Positions 1 to 9,119 of a DNA stretch of 64,000 bases are shown in pieces (the stretch's first letter is position 1; each line of letters starts with the position of its first letter). Position numbers and translations under genes: made by a program. The DNA lies in assembly GCF_900142955.1 (NCBI RefSeq), contig NZ_FRCP01000007.1, positions 154,910 through 218,909 on the forward strand, in the 5' to 3' direction. Under the pieces are notes generated by a model. The model made no database searches, was not told where the DNA came from, and saw nothing but the letters and a program-made list of their open reading frames with translations. This stretch comes from Anaerosporobacter mobilis DSM 15930 (lineage in GTDB: Bacteria; Bacillota; Clostridia; Lachnospirales; Lachnospiraceae).

Positions 1-10
1 AGTGCGGCCT

Positions 11-50
11 TACACTTCGTGTAATCCCTAGAAATAGCTTCGCTATTTCT
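11..50. repeat. Copy A of a dispersed multi-hairpin element
   Basis: Two adjacent hairpins lie here: TACAC-TTC-GTGTA at 11-23 and a 9-bp stem, AGAAATAGC with loop TTC, at 30-50. The same arrangement, with a different second stem, recurs at 25827-25873. The window edge removes whatever lies to the left. The right arm touches the proB stop codon, so on the minus strand the element directly follows proB and could act as its transcript end, although no U-run follows. Confidence 0.6.
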
Positions 51-907
51 TATAAGCTATATTGTTTTGTTGCTATATAATCTAGTATGTTAAATTGTTC
101 GCTCTTGTGTTGTTTGAATAATGTTCCAACAGATTTGCCTTCCATGATATCATTAATAATGTAGACATTCTCTCCATTAACTATAAGCATATCTGTTCCT
201 GAATTAGTTGCAATCTTCGCAGCTGATAACTTCGTTGCCATTCCTCCAGTTCCGACACTACTAGAAGAACCTTTTCCCATGGAACATAATTCCTCTGTTA
301 ATTCTTCTACCACATCAATGAATTTGGCATCTGGATTTTTATGTGGATCATCTGTGTATAATCCCTCAATGTCAGACATTAATATTAATAAGTCAGCATC
401 GATTACAGATGCAACAATAGCAGATAATGTATCATTATCCCCGAATTCTAGTTCTAATTCATCAGTACTAACTGTATCATTCTCATTTACAATAGGAATT
501 ACTCCATAATGTAATAATTCTTCAAATGTATTTCTTGCGTTCGTTCTACTTATATCATTAATCATTGTATACTTCGTCATCAATATCTGAGCAGGTACTT
601 GATTATATTCTCCAAAAAGTTTTTGGTATACCATCATCAAATTTGCTTGACCAACAGCAGCACATGCTTGTTTTGTCTTCGTTTGCGTGGGTTTTTCTAT
701 AAGACCTAATGTCTTACGTCCAACTGCAATAGCCCCTGAAGAAACTAATACGACTTCTTTACCTTGATTTCTAAGGTCAGTTAATACACGAACTAACTGC
801 TCCATCTTCTTTAGATTCAAGCTACCCGTAGTTGGATGGGTAATTGTTGACGATCCTATTTTAATAACAATTCGTTTTTTATCTCTTAGAAACTCTCTCT
901 TGTTCAT
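50..907 (-). CDS. proB: Glutamate 5-kinase, short form without PUA domain
   Basis: Phosphorylates L-glutamate with ATP to gamma-glutamyl phosphate, the first step of cytosolic proline synthesis. The 285-residue protein opens with the amino-acid-kinase motif IVIKIGSSTIT (about residues 13-23). It also shows VSSGAIAVG, IPIVNENDTV, GDNDTLSA and GTGGMATK, all typical of the family. It ends after the kinase domain, whereas longer family members of about 370 residues add a C-terminal PUA domain. The ATG at 907 is chosen because a GGGGGAAGGA stretch lies just upstream; an in-frame ATG at 940 would place that stretch inside the gene. The usual partner proA is not in the window and could lie left of position 1. 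Confidence 0.93.
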   Translation of the reverse strand: MNKREFLRDKKRIVIKIGSSTITHPTTGSLNLKKMEQLVRVLTDLRNQGKEVVLVSSGAIAVGRKTLGLIEKPTQTKTKQACAAVGQANLMMVYQKLFGEYNQVPAQILMTKYTMINDISRTNARNTFEELLHYGVIPIVNENDTVSTDELELEFGDNDTLSAIVASVIDADLLILMSDIEGLYTDDPHKNPDAKFIDVVEELTEELCSMGKGSSSSVGTGGMATKLSAAKIATNSGTDMLIVNGENVYIINDIMEGKSVGTLFKQHKSEQFNILDYIATKQYSL

Positions 908-1097
908 TCTTCTGCAATTCCTTCCCCCATAGTTTAGCACATAACTATATAGAAACTTCGAGAAAAACTTACTTTTTCGAGTTAGCCAGCGCCAAATTAT
1001 ATTTATCAGTTTGTTACTACTAGCTCTAATAGGCTAGTTAACTGAATAGCTACCTACCATAATAACACATTGATAAAACACTCGCAACTCATAACTG

Positions 1098-2684
1098 TTA
1101 CAAAGACTTATATTTATGCACAATCATCTCATAAACTTTAATTCCATCCATTGCTGCTGATGTGATACCCCCTGCATAGCCAGCGCCTTCACCACACGGA
1201 TATACCCCTGCAATATTCGATTCGAAAGCTTCATTACGTATCATCTTAATTGGTGAAGAAGTTCTTGTCTCAACACCAAGCATAATAGCATCTGCTTTAC
1301 TGAATCCATGAATCTTCTTATCGAATGCATGTACCCCTTCAATAATGGATTCGCATACATACTCCGGCAAGCAATTGCGCACGTTACCCAATGTATATTC
1401 GCCTTTTAAATTAGGTGTCATACTTCCCAATTTAGTACTTGGTCTATTTGCTTCAAAATCACCAAATAATTGTACCGGCACTTTCCCCTTGCCCTCTTCA
1501 TAAGCAAGACGCTCCCATTTTCTTTGGAACTCCATACCAGCAAGTGGTGAATCTTCATCAAAATCTTCTGGATTAACGGTAACTATAATAGCACTGTTTG
1601 CGTTCTTCTCATCACGGTCATAGTTGCTCATACCGTTAACTACCAATCTATCTGATTCACTAGACGCATTCACTACGAATCCACCTGGGCACATACAGAA
1701 TGAATATACCCCTCTTCCATTGCTTGTCTGATGGGTTACCTTGTAATCCGCCGCTGGTAACTTCGTATAACTATCACCATATTGAGACTTACTAATAATC
1801 TCTTGTGGATGTTCCATACGAACACCAATTGCAAAAGGTTTACTCTTAATATCAAATTGCTTCTTATATAACATCTCAAAGGTGTCTCTTGCACTATGAC
1901 CAATCGCTAATACAAGTACATCACAAGGTATCGTTTCCCTACCATTTACCTCAATGGAAGTTACTTGGTCCTTTTCAAATTGAATATCCGTTAGCTTTGT
2001 TTTAAATCTTACTTCTCCACCTAATTGGATAATACGATTTCTCATAGCCTTTACCACGCCACGTAATCGATCTGTTCCTATATGGGGTTTATTAAGATAT
2101 AGAATCTCCGTTGGAGCTCCATGTTCAACAAACATACGAAGGACTTCGGTGTTTCTTCCCGTTACATCTTTGACTAAGGTATTTAACTTACCATCTGAAA
2201 ATGTACCAGCTCCACCTTCACCAAATTGAACATTTGATTCGTTGTTCAGTTTATTTTCTTTCCAAAATGTATTCACTGTCTCCACACGTTTATCTACATC
2301 TTCGCCACGTTCAATAACGATTGGTTTAAATCCATCTTCAGCAAGTTTTAATGCGCAGAAGATCCCCGCAGGGCCAGTTCCCACCACTACAGGACGATGT
2401 TTCATTGGTTGCGTTCCATCTTTGATTGTTTGATACACAGTTTTCTTAGTCAGCACGACATTTTGATTCTTACAACGATCAATTATCTTTTTCTCGTTTG
2501 TTACTTCTACTTCAATCGAATAGATGTATAAAATCTCATTCTTCTTTCTTGCATCAATTGAACGTTTTGCAATCTCATAATGTAAGATTTGTTCCTTTGG
2601 TATCTTTAGCGTCTTCGCTATCTTATCTTCTAACGACTCTTTCGAGTGTTCAATACTTAATTTTAATTGATTTATCTTAATCAT
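1098..2684 (-). CDS. FAD-dependent dehydrogenase of the COG2509 type
   Basis: A 528-residue putative flavoprotein oxidoreductase; its substrate is unknown. After an N-terminal region of about 95 residues there is a Rossmann FAD site, GTGPAGIFCALKLA, followed by VIERGEDVDKR. A conserved FGEGGAGTFSDGKL stretch follows, and a C-terminal YPCGEGAGYAGGI motif closes the FAD fold. These are hallmarks of the COG2509 family, often annotated as NAD(P)/FAD-dependent oxidoreductase. It sits 27 bp downstream of the BaiN-like flavoprotein gene and is probably co-transcribed with it. No signal peptide or membrane segment is visible, so it should be cytosolic. The physiological role cannot be read from the sequence. 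Confidence 0.85.
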   Translation of the reverse strand: MIKINQLKLSIEHSKESLEDKIAKTLKIPKEQILHYEIAKRSIDARKKNEILYIYSIEVEVTNEKKIIDRCKNQNVVLTKKTVYQTIKDGTQPMKHRPVVVGTGPAGIFCALKLAEDGFKPIVIERGEDVDKRVETVNTFWKENKLNNESNVQFGEGGAGTFSDGKLNTLVKDVTGRNTEVLRMFVEHGAPTEILYLNKPHIGTDRLRGVVKAMRNRIIQLGGEVRFKTKLTDIQFEKDQVTSIEVNGRETIPCDVLVLAIGHSARDTFEMLYKKQFDIKSKPFAIGVRMEHPQEIISKSQYGDSYTKLPAADYKVTHQTSNGRGVYSFCMCPGGFVVNASSESDRLVVNGMSNYDRDEKNANSAIIVTVNPEDFDEDSPLAGMEFQRKWERLAYEEGKGKVPVQLFGDFEANRPSTKLGSMTPNLKGEYTLGNVRNCLPEYVCESIIEGVHAFDKKIHGFSKADAIMLGVETRTSSPIKMIRNEAFESNIAGVYPCGEGAGYAGGITSAAMDGIKVYEMIVHKYKSL

Positions 2685-2711
2685 GGTACCTATATCCTTT
2701 CTTTAAGGTTA

Positions 2712-4010
2712 CTATTTTCTTGAAGCTGCCTCACCAGCAAGATAACCGGTAGCCCATGCCCATTGTAGATTATAGCCACCACATATTCCGTCTACATCAA
2801 GTAGTTCACCTACCACAAACAAGCCTCGGTGCAACTTGGACTCTAATCTGTAACCTGCAATTTCCTTAGTGTCTACACCACCTGCGCATACTTGTGCATT
2901 ATCGAAGGAGTTCGTATCTAAGATCTTTACCTTGAATTCTTTAAGTAGACTTGCTAATCTGTTAATGTCTATATGTTTACTATGTTGTTTATCTAACTGA
3001 CTCATCAACATCTGTATTAATTTCTGGTTTAATAAGCCAATCAACGCTTCTTCAGCCGTTTTATATTCTGAATTATTAATACGTTGTTTAAGTAATTCTA
3101 TAAGTTCGGAAGTCGTCATTTGAGGAAGGAAGTCGATTACAACGCTTACCTCTTTCTTCTCAAGTAACGCTTTTGCTGCAAATCTACTGATTTGGAATAC
3201 AGGTATTCCTGATATACCATAATTCGTTAACTGTAATTCACCTTCTTCAGATGCAATAAGTGTTTTTTCTATGAAGATCTGTAATAACACATCACAACGA
3301 ACACCTGCCACCAGTTCAAAAAACTCACCTTCGGCTTTTAATTGCACTAAAGCTGGGGCAACGGGAATTATAGTATGTCCTAGTTGTTTTACTAGATAAT
3401 AACCACTACCATCGGAACCTAATTTACTAGAGGCCATACCTCCTGTTGCTATAATTACCTTCTCGGCTTGATAGCTACTTTGGAACGTCTCTACCGCCAC
3501 TCGTTTCTCACTTTTATTCTTGGAGGTATTCTTACTATTCCTATCTTTCCCCTTCTTAGGCTCTGTAACCGTCACTATAGTATCAATCTGATACCCTTCA
3601 TCCATCGCTTTAATTTTCTTCACGACTTCATTACAACGAACCTCCACTTGTAAGTGATGCAATTCCATTACTAATACATCTACAATAGAAGAAGCTTGTT
3701 CACTATTGGGATACATATAGCCGTTTCTAGACTTTGGATAAATTCCTAATTGTTTGAAGAATTCAATCGTATCCTTTTCATTAAAATGTGAGAATACCTC
3801 CTCAACAAAAGGAATATTCTCACTTCTATAACAGTCAATGCTTTGATGTAAATTTGTATAATTACACTTACCATTACCTGTAGCCAATATTTTCTTTCCT
3901 AATTTCTCTTTATGTTCTAGAATGGTTACCTTTGCACCATTCCTAGCGGCGGAAATAGCTGCTACCATACCAGCAGCTCCACCACCGATAATTATAATTT
4001 CTTTCTTCAC
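2712..4010 (-). CDS. BaiN/YhiN-family (HI0933-like) flavoprotein
   Basis: A 432-residue NAD(P)/FAD-dependent oxidoreductase of the HI0933/YhiN family. Some relatives have been named BaiN for reduction of bile-acid intermediates, but most are uncharacterised. The N-terminus IIIGGGAAGMVAAISAA binds the FAD ADP moiety, GKKILATGNGKCNYTN is the family signature, and the C-terminus carries GELLDVDGICGGYNLQWAW. An unusual lysine/serine-rich insert of about 20 residues (EPKKGKDRNSKNTSKNKSEK, around residues 152-171) interrupts the middle domain. It probably forms a surface loop. The gene is followed by a second FAD enzyme and preceded by the BofC-C-like membrane protein gene. Confidence 0.88.
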   Translation of the reverse strand: MKKEIIIIGGGAAGMVAAISAARNGAKVTILEHKEKLGKKILATGNGKCNYTNLHQSIDCYRSENIPFVEEVFSHFNEKDTIEFFKQLGIYPKSRNGYMYPNSEQASSIVDVLVMELHHLQVEVRCNEVVKKIKAMDEGYQIDTIVTVTEPKKGKDRNSKNTSKNKSEKRVAVETFQSSYQAEKVIIATGGMASSKLGSDGSGYYLVKQLGHTIIPVAPALVQLKAEGEFFELVAGVRCDVLLQIFIEKTLIASEEGELQLTNYGISGIPVFQISRFAAKALLEKKEVSVVIDFLPQMTTSELIELLKQRINNSEYKTAEEALIGLLNQKLIQMLMSQLDKQHSKHIDINRLASLLKEFKVKILDTNSFDNAQVCAGGVDTKEIAGYRLESKLHRGLFVVGELLDVDGICGGYNLQWAWATGYLAGEAASRK

Positions 4011-4055
4011 GCAGTACCTCCTGCCTATGCATATAAAGTCAGTGTGTTTCTCGGT

Positions 4056-4682
4056 TTAACTAGAATACCCTTCTAGTATCGTATATAGTTCCTGTTCGTC
4101 TTTTACATAGACTCCCACATATAATTTGTCAATCTCTTCTTGTGGTAAGTCTTTCATTTCAATATTGGTATATTCAAAAACTGTCTTTTTATCACTGTAA
4201 AATACGGTTATAAATCCATTTTGGATTGCCATATAGAATTTATACTGCGTATTCTTACTATTATAACTTTTTCTTAATACTACTTTATTTTCTGAAAATG
4301 ATTCTACCTTAAAAGATATCAACCCCTGACTTTGTTCGTCAACTGGAATATTTCTCATATAACGTTCGCAATACAAGGCTAAATCCTCTCTAGTGTAGCC
4401 AAGCAGCTCTTCTTTCACATTCTGATTGGTTGTGGTAGTCGTATTTGTTGCAATGTCATATTGCTCTATAACTATATTGGTAAATGGAGTTATAGTATCA
4501 ATCTTTGCTGTGTCTACAGTTTTGGCATATTCGCCTACATCGCTCTTTACAGACAGCATATTCATCTCATTGGCATTCCGGTTAAATTGCCTAAGCGCAG
4601 CAGTATAGCTTAAATAAAAGCATAAAGTAAATATAATTGTTAATGAAAAAAAACCACTGATAATAACATATATCCTTTTCAT
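4056..4682 (-). CDS. Single-pass membrane protein with BofC-C-like domain
   Basis: A 208-residue protein with one N-terminal membrane segment (about residues 5-28), the rest predicted outside. The C-terminal half (GFITVFYSDKKTVFEY, then LPQEEIDKLYVGVYVKDEQE and a YSS end) resembles the C-terminal domain of BofC. BofC is the Bacillus forespore protein that restrains the SpoIVB protease and so affects sigma-K activation. The match is by motif memory only and the N-terminal BofC domain is not recognisable. Neighbouring sporulation-type genes (SpoVB-like, yqfC, yqfD) fit, but a direct role in sigma-K control is inference. Confidence 0.55.
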   Translation of the reverse strand: MKRIYVIISGFFSLTIIFTLCFYLSYTAALRQFNRNANEMNMLSVKSDVGEYAKTVDTAKIDTITPFTNIVIEQYDIATNTTTTTNQNVKEELLGYTREDLALYCERYMRNIPVDEQSQGLISFKVESFSENKVVLRKSYNSKNTQYKFYMAIQNGFITVFYSDKKTVFEYTNIEMKDLPQEEIDKLYVGVYVKDEQELYTILEGYSS

Positions 4683-4760
4683 GTGTATTCACTCCTTTGG
4701 ATAAAGTTATTACCAGTTTTTCAAAAATTATACAGTTATAACCGAAAGAACCCTCTTGTT

Positions 4761-6407
4761 TTACATCAAATGGAATTTCTTTGCTAATCTTATAATAAGA
4801 TGGCCTTTTGGAAGTCCATATAATTCATCTTCTGTTATACCTTTGAATAGAATTAACAATGCAAAATAAGAACCTGCAGCTAAACTTATAGCTATAACAG
4901 TTGCAAAAGCATTTGATGGAATTATCAAATGCGTGCCTTTATAAACCAAGAAGGCAACTAGCCCCATTAAGAAGGAACATATCGTAGGAATAATAAAACT
5001 TTGTAATAGTTCCTGCTGATAACGTAATAATTTTCCTATTGAAATCCAGTTAAGTACACAAACTACTAATGGAAATGTTATGTTTCCTATTACAAGAGCG
5101 TAAACTCCCATATCAGTATATTTTAATAAGACAGCTACTAGGACAACATGAATAGCAAGTGATATTGCAGAATGTTTTACTGGTATACTCATCTTATTAA
5201 TTCCTTGTAATACCGCATTACTAATAGTTGATAGGGCATAGAATACAATTGCTATAGAACCAATCATTAATAAGCGAATTGCTAGCCTAGCAGAATCTTC
5301 ATCTTTCGTAGGGAATAACATATTAAGTATCGGTTGCGCTAATACTGTCATACCAACAGCTGATGGTATCGCGATAATCATATTGAATTTGATAGCAACA
5401 TGTATTTTCTTCTTAACTTCCTTATGTGCACCTTGTACTCGTGCTCTAACAATTGCCGGAACCATAGATGCTGCTATGGCTGAAGCAATAGAAACAGGCA
5501 CGTTTACTAATAGACTGTATTTTGAAGAATAGATACCGAGTAATGCGGCATGTTCTTCAGATGTAAATCCCTTCGAATCCATAATATTACCGAATATTGC
5601 ATTATCAAGTAATCCGCTTAACTGATATACAGTTTGGCTAAGAATTACTGGTGCAATTGTTAACAGTAACATCTTATAAATGTCTGGATATTCTTCGATT
5701 GGAGACATAGTATCTCTTCTATTCTGTTTCTTAATAATTGGGCTATACGCAAAATAAACTAGTCCTAAGAAAACTAATGCAGCACCAGATCCAACGACCG
5801 TACCTAATGTTCCACCAGCCGCACCATAAGCAGCAATATTCGCAGATGCACTATTCGCAACCATGAAATTATATGCTGCAAATACACTAATAAACGCATT
5901 AACAATTTGCTCTATTAATTGTGATGCACTGGTTGGCATCATGGTATTCTTACCTTGGAAATACCCTCTTAGTGTTCCTATTATCGCCATCAGAAATATA
6001 TTCGGAGCTACCATTCGTAATGGAATAGCACTTCTAGGACTCTTAAAAATCACTCCCGCAAAGAAATCAGCACCAAAAAAAATGATTAAGGATACCACTA
6101 ATCCTGAAATGGCAGCAACAAGGGTCGCAGCTTTAAAAACACGATATGAATTCTTGTATTCTCTCTTCACCGTATATGCCGCAACTAATTTAGAAACTGC
6201 TAGCGGCATACTATAGGAAGAAACTATCAATGCAATATTGTAGATAATAAAAGCATTGGAATAGTACCCCATCCCTTCGTCACCAATAATATTGGTCATT
6301 GGAACACGATACAACAAGCCGATAATACGACTTAACAAGGAAGCAATCGCTAGGATACTTCCTTGTACAATGAAATTATTCTGTTTTTTGTTTGTTGCAT
6401 GTCTCAT
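4761..6407 (-). CDS. SpoVB/MurJ-type polysaccharide flippase (MOP superfamily)
   Basis: A 548-residue integral membrane protein with about 14 hydrophobic segments. It begins with the typical MOP motif, QGSILAIASLLSRIIGLLYR at about residues 15-34. Family members flip lipid-linked cell-wall or spore-cortex precursors across the membrane; SpoVB is needed for cortex synthesis in Bacillus, and other paralogues serve vegetative wall or exopolysaccharide synthesis. Which paralogue this is cannot be settled here. The gene lies 23 bp downstream of the DUF3048 lipoprotein gene and probably belongs to the same transcription unit. Confidence 0.8.
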   Translation of the reverse strand: MRHATNKKQNNFIVQGSILAIASLLSRIIGLLYRVPMTNIIGDEGMGYYSNAFIIYNIALIVSSYSMPLAVSKLVAAYTVKREYKNSYRVFKAATLVAAISGLVVSLIIFFGADFFAGVIFKSPRSAIPLRMVAPNIFLMAIIGTLRGYFQGKNTMMPTSASQLIEQIVNAFISVFAAYNFMVANSASANIAAYGAAGGTLGTVVGSGAALVFLGLVYFAYSPIIKKQNRRDTMSPIEEYPDIYKMLLLTIAPVILSQTVYQLSGLLDNAIFGNIMDSKGFTSEEHAALLGIYSSKYSLLVNVPVSIASAIAASMVPAIVRARVQGAHKEVKKKIHVAIKFNMIIAIPSAVGMTVLAQPILNMLFPTKDEDSARLAIRLLMIGSIAIVFYALSTISNAVLQGINKMSIPVKHSAISLAIHVVLVAVLLKYTDMGVYALVIGNITFPLVVCVLNWISIGKLLRYQQELLQSFIIPTICSFLMGLVAFLVYKGTHLIIPSNAFATVIAISLAAGSYFALLILFKGITEDELYGLPKGHLIIRLAKKFHLM

Positions 6408-6430
6408 AATATGCTCCTATCATTGGTAAA

Positions 6431-7534
6431 CTATTCAGATGTTTTATCCGTAAAAACCACATCACTTTGACGATCTGTTGGGAATATCGCAATGTAAGTC
6501 TTTCCAGGATTAATTGTTAGAATATTACCATCTTCATCGTAGTAATGCATCTTTTTAGTAGATTCATTCTTCTTCCATGTTATAGGAACTGCTTTCCCAT
6601 TTGTTATATAATAGCCACTTCCTGACGAATTCTCAATATCCATCGTTTGATAGCCATTTTTATCAATATCCCACTCTTTTACATATTGAACAATAATATT
6701 CTTAAAAGTTAATTGTTCCTTCGTATTATAATCAATATGCTTGTCACCGAACTGATAACGATAATATAATTTATCATCATTATTATATACTAGATAAGGC
6801 TTTGCTGAATTTGAAAAATTCAAAGTTACCTTGTTTGCAATCGTATCACTCTTTAAATCCGTATCTTCTGTATAGAACGTAAAGTGATTTTCAAAATTCT
6901 CACTATATTCGGTACGATATTTTAATTTCTCAGTTCCTTTTTTGATTCCTTCATAACTAGCAAACGCATTATGAGGAGCCTTAATGGAATTATCTCGGTA
7001 GAATACTGTTGTCCCAATTCCTGATAAACCACTCAGGTTATTTATTCCTAATTCCTTAATTTTTGCAGTTGCATACTTGGTATGTCCAAAATGTACATAA
7101 ATCGCATCATATTCATCTGCAAAGCTTACAAAATAATGTCTTGCACTTCGAGTCGAGCCAATTCGGTCAGAAGAGAACTGCTCGAAAATTCCCATTAACC
7201 TAGTGATGCCGCCTTCAACAATTGCCTCATATAGTATTGATGCTTCCGACGTACCACTTTGAGGGGATGCATACTTAATATTGTTTAGCATAATCGCATA
7301 AGGACGTCTAGTACCTACTTCTTCCGGTACCCACTCCCCTGTAAGTTTACTAATTACCATACCCTCATGATTTTCCTCTACTACAGGTTCTTCTTCTGGT
7401 TCCTCTTCCACAGGTACCTCAGGTTCCGTTGTTTCTTCCCTTATCTCATCTGGTTGCTTCTCTGCTTTTTTCTTACAACCTACTAATAGCAGCGCAACGA
7501 GAAGCATTACTATGATACTTTTGTATTTTCTCAT
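6431..7534 (-). CDS. DUF3048 (YerB-family) lipoprotein
   Basis: A 367-residue exported lipoprotein. The N-terminus is a lipoprotein signal peptide ending in lipobox LLVGC (Cys at residue 20), followed by an acidic Glu/Pro-rich linker to about residue 55. The remainder matches the DUF3048/YerB fold by its characteristic strings PYAIMLNNIKYASPQSG, RLMGIFE, GSTRSARHYF and HNAFASYEG. Bacillus YerB is an uncharacterised lipoprotein. The gene starts 4 bp downstream of the ybeY stop and runs into the flippase gene, so it is likely part of the yqfC-to-flippase operon. Confidence 0.85.
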   Translation of the reverse strand: MRKYKSIIVMLLVALLLVGCKKKAEKQPDEIREETTEPEVPVEEEPEEEPVVEENHEGMVISKLTGEWVPEEVGTRRPYAIMLNNIKYASPQSGTSEASILYEAIVEGGITRLMGIFEQFSSDRIGSTRSARHYFVSFADEYDAIYVHFGHTKYATAKIKELGINNLSGLSGIGTTVFYRDNSIKAPHNAFASYEGIKKGTEKLKYRTEYSENFENHFTFYTEDTDLKSDTIANKVTLNFSNSAKPYLVYNNDDKLYYRYQFGDKHIDYNTKEQLTFKNIIVQYVKEWDIDKNGYQTMDIENSSGSGYYITNGKAVPITWKKNESTKKMHYYDEDGNILTINPGKTYIAIFPTDRQSDVVFTDKTSE

Positions 7535-7538
7535 AAAT

Positions 7539-8042
7539 TTACTCCCTTACGATTCCAAGTTTATTCAATATCTCATTCTGTTTTTCTTCCATAACCATGC
7601 GTTCTTCATCAACCATATGGTCGTATCCAAAGAGATGCAACATACTATGTGCTGTTAAGAATGCGAGTTCCCTTTTATTTGAATGTCCATACTTTTCAGC
7701 TTGTTCCATTACCTTCTCAACAGAGATAACAATATCTCCAAGAACTAGTTCACCTGAATCCGGATTAAACAAATAATCCGGTTCTTCCTCTTCTATCGCA
7801 GTAAAATCAGAGGGAGCTTCATATTCTAACATAGGAAAGGATAGTACATCTGTTGCCTTATCAATCTGTCTATTCACCGCATTGATTTGACGTATCGTCT
7901 CATCATCCGTAAGCACAACACTTACCTCAATCTCATATGGACATTCTTCATAGTCAGATGCCATTTCTATAACACTGGTTATAATCTTCTCATAATCAAG
8001 GTCTAATGGTATCTCTGTCTCATATTCAAAGTTAATTGTCAT
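7539..8042 (-). CDS. ybeY: Endoribonuclease YbeY (rRNA maturation)
   Basis: A 167-residue zinc-dependent single-strand endoribonuclease for 16S rRNA 3'-end maturation and ribosome quality control. The zinc site is fully present as H-x3-H-x5-H in AHSMLHLFGYDH (about residues 131-142). NRQIDKATDVLSFPM, also typical of the family, lies around residues 76-90. Length agrees with the family. The gene starts 3 bp after the phoH stop, the order conserved across Firmicutes. Confidence 0.95.
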   Translation of the reverse strand: MTINFEYETEIPLDLDYEKIITSVIEMASDYEECPYEIEVSVVLTDDETIRQINAVNRQIDKATDVLSFPMLEYEAPSDFTAIEEEEPDYLFNPDSGELVLGDIVISVEKVMEQAEKYGHSNKRELAFLTAHSMLHLFGYDHMVDEERMVMEEKQNEILNKLGIVRE

Positions 8043-8045
8043 TCC

Positions 8046-9119
8046 TTAAGACCTTACCTTTCTGGTTTTCTTCTTATAGTTATCACGCTTCTCATCATTG
8101 CTTGATCTATTCGTAGACTTGTTTACTTCCTGTGAATCACGGTTAACCTTTTGTGTCGTCTGAACTTTTGCTTCATAATCATCATAAGCCTTAACAATCT
8201 TTTGTACCAATGGATGACGAACAACATCTTGACTTGTTAAATAACAAAAACCAAGATCGTCAACCTTCTTTAGTACTTTAATTGCATGATCCAAACCTGA
8301 TTTCTGCCCTACTGGTAAATCCTTTTGTGATAAATCGCCTGTAATAATAACTTTTGATCCAAAACCGATTCGTGTTAAGAACATCTTCATCTGTGCTGGT
8401 GTTGTATTCTGCGCCTCATCCAGTATAATGAATGCATTATCTAAGGTACGTCCTCTCATATACGCTAACGGAGCAACCTCAATTAAACCTTTCTCCGAAT
8501 TTCTTACATAGGATTCTGCACCCATGATTTGATATAATGCATCATATAACGGTCTCAGATACGGATCAACCTTACTTTGTAAATCTCCCGGTAAGAAACC
8601 TAATTTCTCTCCCGCCTCAATTGCAGGACGAGTCATTATAATCTTATTTACTTCATTGTTTTTGAATGCTGTAATTGCCATTGCCATCGCTAAATAAGTC
8701 TTGCCCGTTCCAGCGGGTCCGATACCAAATACAATCATTTTCTTGCGTATTGCGTCGATATATGTTTTTTGTCCTATTGTTTTTGGTTTAATTGGTTTTC
8801 CGTTAATTGTGTGGCAAATTAAATCTGTGTCAATCTCGACGATAGCATGTTCATTATCGTCCATACCAAGAGCAAGTGCATAATTCACTTGCTGCTCTGT
8901 AATCTCATTTCCTCTTCTTGAGAGTTCTAATAGTTGCGAGAATACACTTTTCGCTTTGGTTACTTTAGCATCTTGACCAATCACCTTAAGCGCTCCATCT
9001 CTCGCTACAATTGTAACATTTAATGTTTTCTCTATAATCTTAATATAAGAGTCAAACTGACCAAAGACATTCTTGGTATGTTCTACTGGTATGTCAATCA
9101 TCGTTTCCACTATACTCAT
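8046..9119 (-). CDS. phoH: PhoH-family ATPase (PhoH/YbeZ)
   Basis: A 357-residue cytosolic ATPase. An N-terminal KH-like region (about residues 1-110) precedes the P-loop domain: Walker A GPAGTGKT near residue 137, TRPAIEAGEKLGFLPG, Walker B AFIILDEAQNT, and sensor GFGSKVIITGDLSQ. PhoH proteins act with YbeY in RNA metabolism, and the genes are adjacent here. The C-terminal 45 residues are basic and low complexity. The ATG at 9119 lies inside the 3' end of yqfD (26-nt overlap), pointing to translational coupling. An in-frame ATG at 9101 (codon 7) is an alternative start. Confidence 0.93.
   Translation of the reverse strand: MSIVETMIDIPVEHTKNVFGQFDSYIKIIEKTLNVTIVARDGALKVIGQDAKVTKAKSVFSQLLELSRRGNEITEQQVNYALALGMDDNEHAIVEIDTDLICHTINGKPIKPKTIGQKTYIDAIRKKMIVFGIGPAGTGKTYLAMAMAITAFKNNEVNKIIMTRPAIEAGEKLGFLPGDLQSKVDPYLRPLYDALYQIMGAESYVRNSEKGLIEVAPLAYMRGRTLDNAFIILDEAQNTTPAQMKMFLTRIGFGSKVIITGDLSQKDLPVGQKSGLDHAIKVLKKVDDLGFCYLTSQDVVRHPLVQKIVKAYDDYEAKVQTTQKVNRDSQEVNKSTNRSSNDEKRDNYKKKTRKVRS

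Noticed and set aside
941..1097. Possible further copy of the hairpin repeat between proB and the FAD gene
   Set aside because: Contains ATAGAAACTTCG and a small ACTAGC/GCTAGT hairpin but lacks the TACACTTCGTGTA core, so similarity is not convincing.
5863..6216. 117-residue plus-strand open frame
   Set aside because: Lies wholly opposite the flippase gene, with no ribosome site or domain signature.
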